From contig NZ_JANZKJ010000005.1 of the NCBI RefSeq assembly GCF_025642975.1, positions 62,001 through 126,000 on the forward strand: a stretch of 64,000 nt of DNA. The letters run 5' to 3'. Of this stretch, positions 47,301 to 53,916 are shown in pieces (positions within the stretch are counted from its first letter, which is position 1; each line of letters starts with the position of its first letter). The notes beneath the pieces were generated by a model. It was not told the origin of the DNA, did no database searches, and saw nothing but the letters and a program-made list of their open reading frames with translations. The translations under genes and the position numbers were made by a program. The stretch is from Pseudomonas sp. RIT-PI-S. GTDB lineage: Bacteria > Pseudomonadota > Gammaproteobacteria > Pseudomonadales > Pseudomonadaceae.

Positions 47301-48045
47301 GCTGGTGCTCGGCCTCGCCTAGCAGGTTCAGGGCCAGTACCGACCGCTCAGGCTGAGCGACCATGCCGGCCAGCAGTTGGCAGAGGTAGCCGGCGAAGCG
47401 CTGAGCACTGGATTCGTCGAACAACGCGGTGGCGTAGTGCAGGTGGCCGCTGACCGTGCCCTGCGTGTCGGCCAGTTCCAGGGCCAGCTCGAACGCCGAC
47501 GGCTCAGGGGCCGCCGCGTTCCAGGCGAACAGCACCTGGGCCAAGGGTGGATAGGCTGCGCTGCGCTCGATGCCAAGGTCCTGTGCCAGTTGCTCGAGCG
47601 GCAGGTGTGAGTGTTGGCTCGCCTGCCCCAGCGCCTCGCTGGCTCGGCCAAGCAAGCGGGCCGTGTCAGGGCCATCATCCACGGCAAGGTGCAGCGCCAG
47701 CGGGTGTTCAAGGGGGCCAGCCTGCACGGCGATCACCACTTCGCCTTGCCCAGCCAAGCGCGCCAGCAGCACCCCCCAGGCAGCGAGCAGCACGGTGCCC
47801 AGATCGGCGGCATGGCGCTGCGCCAAGGCGTGAAGCTGCCGGCTGAGCTCTGCTTCCACACCGAGGGCCAAGGCGGCACAGCCCGGGCTTCGGCGGGCGG
47901 CGCGCGGCCTGTCACCGGGCAAGGCCAACAGCACGGGTGCCGCGCTCAGGCTTGCCCGCCAGCGAACGGCTTCGTTCGAAGGAGCGTTGGATCCAGCGTC
48001 AACGTGGGGCGCGGTGGTGCCACGCAAGGAAATACGGTCGAACAT
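38302..48045 (-). CDS. trimodular NRPS, (partial C)-A-T-C-A-T-Cy-A-T-Ox
   Basis: 3247 residues. The protein opens with only the C-terminal half of a condensation domain, without an HHxxxDG motif. Then A1 (YTSGSTGTPKGV ~425; code DVADLCAIDK, Arg-like), T1 (FDLGGHSLLVM ~818), C (HHIVSDGWS ~1010), A2 (YTSGSTGRPKGV ~1487; code DVQFVAQVVK, Pro-like) and T2 (~1882). Next is a heterocyclisation domain (FPLTDIQQAYWFGR ~1950; DALIVD ~2078 replacing HHxxxDG), A3 (YTSGSTGQPKGV ~2548; code DLYNMSLIWK, matching Cys) and T3 (LSLGATSIDIV ~2940). The last ~210 residues are an FMN-dependent SagB/nitroreductase-like oxidase (RYSDYRSVRQYS, then AGGLYPIQAYL). Expected product: Arg-Pro-thiazole carried to NRPS2. 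An acidic tail (DDPDMEEIEL) may dock to TubC. Confidence 0.93.
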   Translation of the reverse strand: MFDRISLRGTTAPHVDAGSNAPSNEAVRWRASLSAAPVLLALPGDRPRAARRSPGCAALALGVEAELSRQLHALAQRHAADLGTVLLAAWGVLLARLAGQGEVVIAVQAGPLEHPLALHLAVDDGPDTARLLGRASEALGQASQHSHLPLEQLAQDLGIERSAAYPPLAQVLFAWNAAAPEPSAFELALELADTQGTVSGHLHYATALFDESSAQRFAGYLCQLLAGMVAQPERSVLALNLLGEAEHQRLVHTWNATQRPFDNDRCVHQLFEAQAAANPEAVAVRYAGEALSYGQLNAQANRLAHHLRGLGVGPDARVGVCLERSLAMPVSVLAVLKAGAAYVPLDPTYPRARLAHMLVDSAPPVVLTHGPAQAALSAALEDLPRQPALLDLGQPEAWAAQPACDPDPSALGLTPRHLAYVIYTSGSTGTPKGVMVEHRGLLAVSAAWETLYRLGGPLNHLQMAGFSFDVFSADLIRALGFGGTLVLCPQAALLDPPSLYRLLQEQRIGFADFVPAVLDPLLAWLEETGQHLTFLRTLVCGSDIWSGQSARRLRLRCGDSVQLVQAYGVTEASIDSTCYELGSADAIDNVLPIGRPLANTRLYLLDPLGAPVPTGVAGELHLGGAGVARGYLNLPALTAERFIDSPFVAGERLYRSGDLARYRPDGNLEFLGRNDFQAKLRGLRLELGDIEAQLAAVPGVAQSLVLLRQDAPGEPRLVAYYRPRDGAALTPGELREHLAAQLPGYMVPSAFVCLAALPVTANGKLDRTALPAPSAEAFGQRHYQAPQGPLETALAKIWAEVLGAERVGREDHFFDLGGHSLLVMRVLAQVRQGLHLHVAPSALFAAPTLAGFAHVLEGSQGRPRAGIVTAERHGPQPLSSAQQRLWFLAQMKGGNAAYHMPLNLRVRGPLQPAALEHAFTQLVARHDALRTTFSAVEGEGRQHVAPPGQAFTLALLDLQGHADAEARLAALIDEESHAPFDLEHGPLLRARLARLGHDHHVLLLTQHHIVSDGWSVGVLTRELGELYAAACQGRDAALPPLPVRYVDYAAWQRQWLAGDELARQVGFWQRTLSGAPVLLELPTDHKRPPVQTYQGGFVPLVFDTTLTARLKALSREQGVTLFMTLLAGWALVLARLSGQADVVIGVPSANRAQPELEGLLGFFVNTLALRMTVTGAPTVADWLGQARQVALHAQEHQDLPFEQVVEALNPPRSLAHSPLFQVLFAWEQDQGPDLALAGLEVSPVTGNHRVAKFDLQLALSEREGQIVGGLEYASSLFERASVEGFGEYLRRVLGQMAEQAEQPLAALDLLSVEQRYQVVEGFNQSARDHGPLPGFVTRFEAMARRAPEALALVAGSERWTYAQLNQAANRLAHHLISLGVGPEQRVGVSLSRSPAMVLGVLAILKAGAAYVPFDPAYPRERLAFMFADAAPRVLLTQASLRDELPLNEGVQVRCLDSDTPAWAQAASTDPQVAVSPDHLAYVLYTSGSTGRPKGVAHSRAALDNLIAWQLEQPAYQGQAPRRALQFASLNFDVSFQEIFSTLCSGGSLLLLNENSRKDLASLRATLVAEGVQRAFLPFAVLQQLAGFSEPQAQAPAPAGGCEIVTAGEALQVNDELRAFVRGLGGSQLHNQYGPTETHVVSQFSLACATAGQWPEAPPIGRPIDNARLYVLDASMNPVPVGVTGELYIAGACLARGYLNRPGLTAERFLPDPFSTAPGARLYRSGDLARFRADGNIEYLGRSDQQVKLRGFRVELGEIDSLLHQQPGVREAAVLLREDAPGDPRLVAYVAGEAREGALRAALKRHLPEHMLPGAWVFLAHLPLTGNGKLDRRALPAPERAAGAAYVAPVDERERQMAHVWAEVLKRERVGRDDHFFELGGHSLLATRMIYALNQRLGGQLSLGDLFEAPRLQDLAARLGETAGKGDAEPAFELVPDRAARHEPFPLTDIQQAYWFGREATVGLGGVSAHGYEELRIPDFDLARFEQALNRMIQRHGMLRVVFRSDGTQQVLAQVPTYRMPVHDLRGLPAGLARQSLEATRERQSHQVLDASRWPLFEFAVSQLDDGISHLHISLDALIVDAASTQILTRELMAFYADPNLALPEPELTFRDYVLAEQQLRQGHGYERALRFWRERAAELAPAPELPLARQPQALGNPHFTRRDRVLGVAQWDQLKAVAKDFAITPSVLLLTAFSQVLALWSRQPRFTLSLPLFNRLPLHPDVDAIIGDFTSVVLLEVAIDGAASFHHNARAVQARLWQAIDHSQVSGVRVLRELSQARGVQQTAMPIVFNSTLSEAAPELAEFNLAHALNASHEHSITQTPQVWLDHTLLELDGCLLFNWDSIDDLFPAGLMDAMFDAYNSLLDRLAEPASWAASTADLLPLARLPAPVNSPADWPLLHELFERQAHASPNALALVDHERQLSYSQLRSEARQLGARLQTLGLEPGQLVAVTMARGWQQLVATLGILYAGGAYLPLDPSLPAERKRHICERAGVALALTQPALLDSLEWPAQLRVLAVTAWAGGEPLPLRPVAVAPEALAYVIYTSGSTGQPKGVAIDHRGAVNTLLDINRRLRVGPADRVLAISSLSFDLSVYDFFGTLAAGAAVVILEPQQALDPAHWQALVERHGVSLWNSVPALFGMWLEYLEGEGRVMPPSLRLAMLSGDWIPLNLPERAWALQPEVQLISLGGATEASIWSICYPIQQVDPGWRSIPYGRALDRQRFYVLDDALQVRPAWVPGQLYIGGIGLAQGYWRDEALSAASFFPHPVTGERLYRTGDLGRLLPDGNIEFLGREDNQVKVQGYRIELGEIEAVLNRHPGVDSAVVRVLGAALEEKRLAGYVLKADAQLQASDIGHYLADKLPPYMVPGSFTFVDAWPLSANGKVDKKRLPEPVTPAAEAMGAGDAVEVQGPEEAQLVAIVQTVLKREPIAGDANLLSLGATSIDIVRISNALSSALGFRPHVAQLLAQPTLRNLLGLYRARPVGLAAPVAAPADAVAVIEDPQQRAQFKAEQRGRRAFPSAAAQVALELPSSPAFARRYSDYRSVRQYSAQPMDTQALAQLLAALAQGRLEGQVKYQFASAGGLYPIQAYLSVKPGRVRGVAAGAYYYDPCQHRLLAVGQGSLSADAYDYFVNRPLYDGAAFALFLIADMAAIRPLYGERSRDFCHIEAGAMAQLLTMSAAEHGLGLCGVGTLEDQALTALFDLGPGHQLIYSMVGGLRDAGEVREVPLEAFTAAPADDPDMEEIEL

Positions 48046-48859
48046 CGGCGTTCCCGTCCAGGACTTGTTGTTGTTTTGGGGAGGCGTGAGTCGGGGTCAG
48101 GCAGCGGCGCCGAGGGGCGGGCATTGCCCTCTGGCGGGTGGCGCGCCGCGAGCGCGGGCGCTCACGGTGGTGGACGTGCTCAAGCCGATCAGGGAGGCCC
48201 AAGGCTGGTGGGCGCGATACGCCACACTGCTCAAGGCGCATACGGTGGGGGGAGCGCTTGCATACCGCTTGATCAATTGAAACCTCACCTTTCGTTTGAG
48301 GATCAACGACGGGGTACGGCCCGCGCGGGGTGTCAGCGCTAGGGTGGACCCGATCGGCTGTGGTCGCCGCGTGGGTGGGCGCAGGCGACCGCTTGGCACC
48401 GGGCTTATGGCCCGGCGCGCCGCGGATAATAACCATGAAGTTTGCGGATGACGCAAACGAAAAGTGGGAAGTTAGTTCAAAAACCGATCAGAAAAATCTG
48501 ACTGAATAAGGAACTACTAATTTGCCACTATCGTTCTAAGCAAATGATTTTATTGTTCTTTCAGTAACCCAGCCTGTAGCTGATCCTTTATTCAGCCTTG
48601 ATAAATTTTTTTCGCGGTGCCGGGGGTTGACGCAGCGCGGTTGGCATGCAGTTTACGGCGACATGGCGTTTTGAGATGGCTGCTATGGGCTTGGAATGGG
48701 CGATGTTACACCTCGAGCATTACGTTAATTAACCGTAACGTTACTTATTGGAAATGGAGTGGTTTGGGATTCTCGAAGCGTCGCCCTTGAACACAGCGAC
48801 AGCGGACCGGTGCGTATATATGACGCGTCGGCTGAGCGTACTTTCAGGAGATCCCGGCA
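48046..48859. promoter_or_regulatory. upstream region of the NRPS operon
   Basis: No convincing gene lies in this 0.8-kb gap, although long frames without ribosome binding sites exist on both strands near 48100-48430. The part from ~48430 to 48620 is distinctly AT-rich and is the likely promoter region of the NRPS operon. It contains a perfect inverted repeat TCAGATTTTTCTGA (48488-48501). Further up, near 48724-48733, is the palindrome GTTAATTAAC. No regulator gene lies beside the operon, so control is probably by a distant factor. Confidence 0.45.
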
Positions 48860-49120
48860 ATGAGCAACGACCTTAAACAAACCGTTCTAGAGCAACTTCA
48901 AACCGCCGCCAAGCCCGTCGCCACGGCGCTTGGCATGCAGCAGTTGATTCCGGTGGATTTAACGGGCCTCGGCAATCTGCCCTGGTTCTGGCAAAACGGC
49001 TTGCGCTTCAACGCTAAAACGTTCAACTGGTTGAACCACCTGTTCGCTTTCAAGGAAGGCACTTATGCAGCTCGTTTAGCACCTGCAAGATGCTGTTCTT
49101 CCATGCCGTCGGGTCAGTGA
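48860..49120 (+). CDS. small unrecognised protein, possibly truncated
   Basis: 86 residues. It has a strong start: AGGAG 7 bases before the ATG, preceded by the AT-rich tgcgtatatatgacg. The first ~68 residues look like real protein (LKQTVLEQLQTAAKPVATAL and NLPWFWQNGLRFNAKTFNW), while the last ~18 (ARLAPARCCSSMPSGQ) look like read-through into unrelated DNA. This suggests a 5' gene fragment left by a rearrangement near 49060. I do not recognise the family. Confidence 0.45.
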   Translation: MSNDLKQTVLEQLQTAAKPVATALGMQQLIPVDLTGLGNLPWFWQNGLRFNAKTFNWLNHLFAFKEGTYAARLAPARCCSSMPSGQ

Positions 49121-49184
49121 TCTCTGTCTCGCCTCCACTTTGGGTAATCCATTGATCTGCTTGGTCATCGGGCTGAAAGGTCAT
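49050..49184 (-). CDS. small unrecognised ORF or gene fragment
   Basis: 44 residues starting MTFQPDDQADQWITQSG, with GGAAG ahead of the ATG. It is acidic, with a possible helical end (WKNSILQVLNELHKCLP). Its 3' end overlaps the 3' end of the opposing ORF, which suggests that at least one of them is a rearrangement fragment. No family is recognised. Confidence 0.3.
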   Translation of the reverse strand: MTFQPDDQADQWITQSGGETEITDPTAWKNSILQVLNELHKCLP

Positions 49185-49499
49185 TCTGATTCGCACTCTT
49201 CCTGAGTTAACCCGCTCGCAGAAGCGACCGCGTCCAGGCGCGCCTCTGCCCTTGCGGGAGTGAAGCAAGGGGCGAGATAGACGGGGACAAAGCCGAGGGG
49301 TGACCAGACCAGAGGCGGCGCTGGGTCTTCACCAGCGCCTAGTGGACATAGAAGAGTGTGTCGGGAGGATGTGTATTGAGCACGAGGGCGCTGACACGTA
49401 CGCGTACGCCCAGGCCGCTGGCAGCAGCGTCATCGTGCTGGCCAAGAGGGGGTGGTGCCGCGCATCCGGGCAACGGGGCCCGGATGGCTTATCTGCATG
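49185..49499. other. non-coding stretch downstream of cyoB
   Basis: No gene is seen. It contains the hairpin described separately and otherwise GC-rich sequence. With the fragments on its left, it looks like scar DNA between the NRPS region and cyoB. Confidence 0.4.
49463..49486 (-). terminator. strong hairpin after cyoB
   Basis: CATCCGGGC and GCCCGGATG form a perfect 9-bp stem with a 6-base loop, 14 bases past the cyoB stop. There is no U tract after it, so it may stabilise the transcript end or act only as a partial terminator. Confidence 0.45.
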
Positions 49500-51485
49500 T
49501 TACGCCGGCAACGGCGCTTTCTTCCGGGCCGGGGCGGTAGCGCGACGGCCTTCAATCCGCTCGATGTCTTCTACCGGGATGTAATAGCCGGGGTCATCCT
49601 TGGCCGCGTGCAACACGAAGGCACCGATGGTGCACACCACCCCGGCCAGGGCCAGCCACCAGATGTGCCACACCAACGCGAAGCCCATGGCGGTGATGAA
49701 CGCGCCCATGAACACGCCGGTGCTGGTGTTGTTAGGCATATGGATCGGGCGGTAGCGTGGCGGCGTGTGCTGCCCCTGGCGTTTATGCCCATGGTAGGTG
49801 TCGATGCCGCTGACCTGCGGCAGCACGGCGAAGTTGTATATTGGCGGCGGCGAGCTGGTCGCCCATTCCAGGGTGCGGCCATCCCAGGGGTCGCCGGTCA
49901 AGTCGCGCCGGGCGTCGCGGTCGCGGATGCTCACGTACAGCTGGATCAGCTGGCAGGCGATCCCCAGGGCGATCAGCACCGCGCCGACCATCGCCAGGTG
50001 CAGCCAGGGTGTCCATAGCGGGTTGTCGGTGGCGTTCAGGCGGCGCGTCATGCCCATGAAGCCCAGCACGTACAGCGGCATGAAGGCCAGGTAGAAGCCG
50101 ACCGTCCACAGCACGATGGCGGCCTTGCCCCAACCCTCTTGCAGGCGGAAGCCGAACACTTTCGGGAACCAGAAGGTCATCCCGGCCAGGTAGCCGAACA
50201 CCGCGCCGCCGATGATCACGTTATGAAAATGCGCCACCACGAACAGGCTGTTGTGCAGCACGAAGTCTGCCCCTGGGATGGACAGCAACACCCCGGTGAT
50301 GCCGCCGATGGAGAAGGTCACCAGGAAGCTCAGGGTCCACCACATGGGCGTGGTAAAGCGCAGGCGCCCGCGGTACATGGTGAACAGCCAGTTGAACAGC
50401 TTCACCCCGGTGGGCACGGAAATCAGCGCCGTGGCCATGCCGAAGAAGGCGTTCACGTTCGCCCCGGAACCCATGGTGAAGAAGTGGTGCAGCCATACCA
50501 TGAAGCCCAGGAAGGTGATCGCGCCACTGGCGTAGATCATCGACTTGTGGCCGAACAACGCCTTGCCGGAGAAGGTCGACACCACTTCCGAATAAATCCC
50601 GAACGCCGGCAGCACCAGGATGTACACCTCCGGGTGGCCCCAGGCCCAGAACAGGTTCACGTACATCATCGGGTTGCCGCCCAACTCGTTGGTGAACAGG
50701 TGGAAGCCCAGGTAGCGGTCCAGGGTGAGCATGAACAGCGCGGCGGTGAGGATCGGGAAGGAGCTGACGATCAGTACGTTCGCCCAGGAACAGGTCCAGG
50801 TGAAGATCGGCATGTCCATCAGCTTCATGCCGGGGGCGCGCATCTTCAGCACGGTGACCAGGAAGTTGATGCCGGTGAGGGTAGTGCCGATGCCGGAGAT
50901 CTGCAGCGCCCAGATGTAATAGTCCACGCCGACACCGGGGCTGAAGCTCAGCTCCGACAACGGCGGGTACGCGACCCAGCCGGTCTTGGCGAATTCGCCC
51001 AGGCCCAGCGATACGTTTACCAGCGCCGCGCCGGACACCAGCAACCAGAAGCTCAGCGAGTTCAGGAACGGGAAGGCGACGTCACGGGCGCCGATCTGCA
51101 ACGGCAGGATGATGTTCATCAAGCCCGTGAAGAACGGCATCGCCATGAAGATGATCATGATCACGCCGTGGGCGGAGAATATCTGGTCGTAGTGCTCCGG
51201 CGGCAGGTAGCCGGGGCTGCCATCGGTGGCCAGGGCCAGCTGGCTGCGCATCATGATGGCGTCGGCGAAGCCGCGCAGCAGCATCACCAGCGCCACCACG
51301 ATATACATCACGCCAATGCGCTTGTGATCGACGCTGGTCAGCCATTCGCGCCACAAGTAGCCCCATTTTCGGTAATACGTCAGCGCGGCCGCCAGGGCGA
51401 TGCCCAAGAGGGCCACGCAGGCCAGCGTGATCATGACGATCGGCTCATGCCAAGGCACGGCCGACAAGGTGAGTTTTCCAAACAT
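49500..51485 (-). CDS. cyoB: cytochrome bo3 ubiquinol oxidase subunit I (orphan copy)
   Basis: 661 residues, matching the usual CyoB length (~663). Heme-copper oxidase signatures are all present: [16 protein letters not shown] (heme b His), the CuB/heme region [14 protein letters not shown] with the cross-linked Tyr in [14 protein letters not shown] (CuB His pair), and FHNVIIGG. Quinone-site residues known from E. coli, in [14 protein letters not shown] and HYDQ, are kept. CyoB transfers electrons from ubiquinol to oxygen in the inner membrane while pumping protons. The unusual point is that no cyoA, C, D or E gene lies beside it. It sits alone upstream of, and on the same strand as, the NRPS operon. 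Confidence 0.95.
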   Translation of the reverse strand: MFGKLTLSAVPWHEPIVMITLACVALLGIALAAALTYYRKWGYLWREWLTSVDHKRIGVMYIVVALVMLLRGFADAIMMRSQLALATDGSPGYLPPEHYDQIFSAHGVIMIIFMAMPFFTGLMNIILPLQIGARDVAFPFLNSLSFWLLVSGAALVNVSLGLGEFAKTGWVAYPPLSELSFSPGVGVDYYIWALQISGIGTTLTGINFLVTVLKMRAPGMKLMDMPIFTWTCSWANVLIVSSFPILTAALFMLTLDRYLGFHLFTNELGGNPMMYVNLFWAWGHPEVYILVLPAFGIYSEVVSTFSGKALFGHKSMIYASGAITFLGFMVWLHHFFTMGSGANVNAFFGMATALISVPTGVKLFNWLFTMYRGRLRFTTPMWWTLSFLVTFSIGGITGVLLSIPGADFVLHNSLFVVAHFHNVIIGGAVFGYLAGMTFWFPKVFGFRLQEGWGKAAIVLWTVGFYLAFMPLYVLGFMGMTRRLNATDNPLWTPWLHLAMVGAVLIALGIACQLIQLYVSIRDRDARRDLTGDPWDGRTLEWATSSPPPIYNFAVLPQVSGIDTYHGHKRQGQHTPPRYRPIHMPNNTSTGVFMGAFITAMGFALVWHIWWLALAGVVCTIGAFVLHAAKDDPGYYIPVEDIERIEGRRATAPARKKAPLPA

Positions 51486-51545
51486 CTGCTGTCCCCGGTG
51501 GGTTCATTTCCGCCCCGTTTGGGGGCGCGCGCATGATGAACCCTG

Positions 51546-51578
51546 GGAACTGATACCGTCAGTTCCAGTTGTTGTTAA
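51546..51578 (-). promoter_or_regulatory. predicted cyoB promoter with overlapping palindromic operator
   Basis: On the minus strand TTAACA (51573-51578) and TATCAG (51550-51555) are separated by 17 bases, a sigma70-like spacing. The perfect inverted repeat GGAACTGA-TACCG-TCAGTTCC (51546-51566) covers the -10 region, and a third half-site (ATCAGTTTCC) lies at 51588-51597. This arrangement suggests repression of cyoB by a dimeric regulator. The divergent gene at 51697 could share it. Confidence 0.5.
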
Positions 51579-51696
51579 AAAAAACGGATCAGTTTCCTTT
51601 GCGCTGGCCCCTCCGGCAGTTGCCCGGGAGGTGCACTGAACCCGCGCACCCTCCTCCGAGTCGGTTGTAGATCGCTTACCTTCCGAGGAGTCGCTT

Positions 51697-52383
51697 ATGC
51701 AGCCCTATGTCATCTGCCACATGATGTCGTCTGTGGACGGCCATGCCCTTACCGACGGCTGGGATCGTTCGTTCAAGAACGCCGCCGGCGAGCGCTACGA
51801 AAAGCTGGCGCAGACCTTCGCCTTCGATGCCTGGGTCTGCGGCCGGGTGACGATGCAGGAGATCGCTCACGACGAAGGCTATCCAACCGGCCTGGCGAAG
51901 GGGCCGATCCCGCGCACGCATCACTTCGCCAAGCGCGACGCCAAGCTTTACGCGGTTTCGATCGACCCACAGGGCAAGGTGGGCTGGAAGCGCAACGAGG
52001 TAGAGGGCGCCCATGTGGTGGAAGTGCTCACCGAAGGCGTTTGCGATGACTACCTGGCCTACCTGCAATCGGTAGGCGTGTCCTACCTGTTCGCCGGCAA
52101 GGACGACGTCGACCTCAAGCAGGCACTGGGCATTTTGGGTACGGAGCTGGGCTGCAAGCGCGTGATCGTCGAAGGCGGCCCACATGTGAGCGGGTCATTC
52201 GTGAATGCGGGCCTGGTGAACGAACTGAGCGTGCTGATCCTGCCGCTGGTGGATGGCCGTGGTGAACACCCGGCGTCATTCGAAATCGCCCCGGCCGCCT
52301 GGAAGCAACCTACTTACCTCAAGTTGAGCAATGCCGAGGCGCAGGAGGACGGCTCGGTTTGGCTGCGGTACACCCAGGCGTAG
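51697..52383 (+). CDS. RibD C-terminal/dihydrofolate reductase-like protein
   Basis: 228 residues. The N-terminal CHMMSSVDGHAL and the late VIVEGGPHVSGSFVNAGLVN are characteristic of the RibD_C reductase family, where the latter forms the NADPH-binding turn. These proteins use NADPH, and many stand-alone members have unknown substrates. GAGGAG is 6 bases before the ATG. The gene is divergent from cyoB and probably unrelated to the NRPS product. Confidence 0.85.
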   Translation: MQPYVICHMMSSVDGHALTDGWDRSFKNAAGERYEKLAQTFAFDAWVCGRVTMQEIAHDEGYPTGLAKGPIPRTHHFAKRDAKLYAVSIDPQGKVGWKRNEVEGAHVVEVLTEGVCDDYLAYLQSVGVSYLFAGKDDVDLKQALGILGTELGCKRVIVEGGPHVSGSFVNAGLVNELSVLILPLVDGRGEHPASFEIAPAAWKQPTYLKLSNAEAQEDGSVWLRYTQA

Positions 52384-52439
52384 CGCGCCGTGGCTACTGA
52401 TCCGCTATAGTGGCGTGTTTTCCTTGCCAGGCGGATCAG

Positions 52440-53858
52440 ATGCACAAGCTCAAGCGCTACGAAAAACTGGCCGACGAGATCGCCGCGCTGATCCGTTCCG
52501 GCATTCTCGCGCCCAACCAACGGGTGCCCTCGGTGCGGCTCGCCTGCCGCAACTACGACGTTAGCCCCGCCACGGTGTTCAAGGCCTATTACCTGCTCGA
52601 AGACCGCGGCCTGATCCAGGCCAGGGCCCGCTCCGGCTATTACGTACGCGAGCATGCCCGTGGCAGCCTGGCCGAGCCGAAGATGAGCAAGCGCGAGACC
52701 GCGGTGCAAGAGGTGGACGTCAGCGAGTTGGTGTTCTCCGTGCTCGGCTCCCTGAAAGACCCGCACACGGTGCCCTTCGGTTCGGCGTTCCCGAGCGCCG
52801 ACGCGTTTCCCCTGGCCCGTCTGGCCAAGTCCATGGGGCAAGGGCTGCGGGCGCTCTCGCCGCATCAGATCATCGCTGACCAAACCGCTGGCAACGACCC
52901 CCTCAAACGGCAGATCGCGTTGCGCTACACCCTGGCCGGGGTGATGCTGCCCATGGACGAATTGGTGATTACCAACGGTGCCATGGAGGCGCTGAACCTG
53001 TGCCTGCAGGCGGTGACCGCGCCGGGCGACCTGGTGGCGATCGAAGCCCCGGCCTTCTATGCCTGCCTGCAGGTGCTCGAACGGCTCAAGCTCAAGGCGG
53101 TGGAAATCCCGGTGCACCCGCGCGACGGTATCGACCTCGACGGCCTGGCCGACAGCCTGGCCAGGCTGCCGATCAAGGCCTGCTGGTTCATGAGCAGTTT
53201 CCAGAACCCCATGGGCGCCAGCCTCACCGCCGAGCGCAAGCAGCGGCTGATCGAGCTGGTGCACCAGCACCAGGTGCCGCTGATCGAGGACGACGTGTAT
53301 TCGGAGCTGTACTTCGACAGCCAGCCCCCTCGCCCGCTGAAAAGTCATGACCGGGACGGGCTGGTGATGCACTGCGGTTCGTTCTCCAAAAGCCTTGCGC
53401 CCGGCTACCGCATCGGTTGGGTGGCGGGTGGGCGCTTCGCCGAGAAGATCGCCCAGCTCAAGCTAATGACCACCATTTCCCCTTCGGTGCCGGCACAGGT
53501 GGCCATCGCCGACTACCTGCAACACGGCGGCTATGACCGCCACCTGCGTAAGTTGCGGCACAGCCTGGAAAGCCAGCAGCAAGCCATGCTCGCCGCGGCG
53601 GAGCGCTATTTCCCCGCCGAAACCAAAGTCACCCGCCCCCATGGCGGGTACTTCCTGTGGTTCGAATTCCCTGAGCGGGTAGACTCGCTCACCCTGTTCA
53701 AGGTGGCCCTCGCCCAAGGGATCAGCCTGGCGCCAGGGCCGATCTTCTCCGCCTCCCGCTCGTTCCGGCACTGCGCCCGGCTCAACTACGGGCATGCCTG
53801 GGGCGAGGACAGCGAGCGGGCGATGGCCTTGCTAGGGCAGGTTCTCGCGGCGTTCTGA
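52440..53858 (+). CDS. MocR-type GntR regulator/PLP aminotransferase fusion
   Basis: 472 residues from MHKLKRYEKLADEI; an upstream in-frame ATG at 52410 is less likely. The N-terminal ~75 residues are a GntR winged helix (SVRLACRNYDVSPATVFKAY). The rest is a class I aminotransferase fold: the GAMEALNLCLQAV turn, SFQNPMGASLT (Asn), EDDVYSELYF, and the PLP lysine in GSFSKSLAPGYRIGW. MocR regulators sense PLP or amino compounds and usually act on a divergent or nearby target. Here the preceding gene points the same way, so the target is unclear. Confidence 0.9.
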   Translation: MHKLKRYEKLADEIAALIRSGILAPNQRVPSVRLACRNYDVSPATVFKAYYLLEDRGLIQARARSGYYVREHARGSLAEPKMSKRETAVQEVDVSELVFSVLGSLKDPHTVPFGSAFPSADAFPLARLAKSMGQGLRALSPHQIIADQTAGNDPLKRQIALRYTLAGVMLPMDELVITNGAMEALNLCLQAVTAPGDLVAIEAPAFYACLQVLERLKLKAVEIPVHPRDGIDLDGLADSLARLPIKACWFMSSFQNPMGASLTAERKQRLIELVHQHQVPLIEDDVYSELYFDSQPPRPLKSHDRDGLVMHCGSFSKSLAPGYRIGWVAGGRFAEKIAQLKLMTTISPSVPAQVAIADYLQHGGYDRHLRKLRHSLESQQQAMLAAAERYFPAETKVTRPHGGYFLWFEFPERVDSLTLFKVALAQGISLAPGPIFSASRSFRHCARLNYGHAWGEDSERAMALLGQVLAAF

Positions 53859-53916
53859 CAGGTTCGCAGGCTTCGGCCGCGCGCCCGCGCCGGGCTGCGA
53901 ACCACGGCTCGCACCT

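Noticed and set aside
47987..48436. Frames on both strands just upstream of NRPS1
   Set aside because: No start signals or domains; checked for missing N-terminal C-domain sequence and none was seen.
51697..53858. RibD_C-like protein and MocR regulator as members of the NRPS cluster
   Set aside because: They are on the opposite strand beyond cyoB, have typical stand-alone genomic versions, and nothing in the sequence ties them to the operon apart from proximity.
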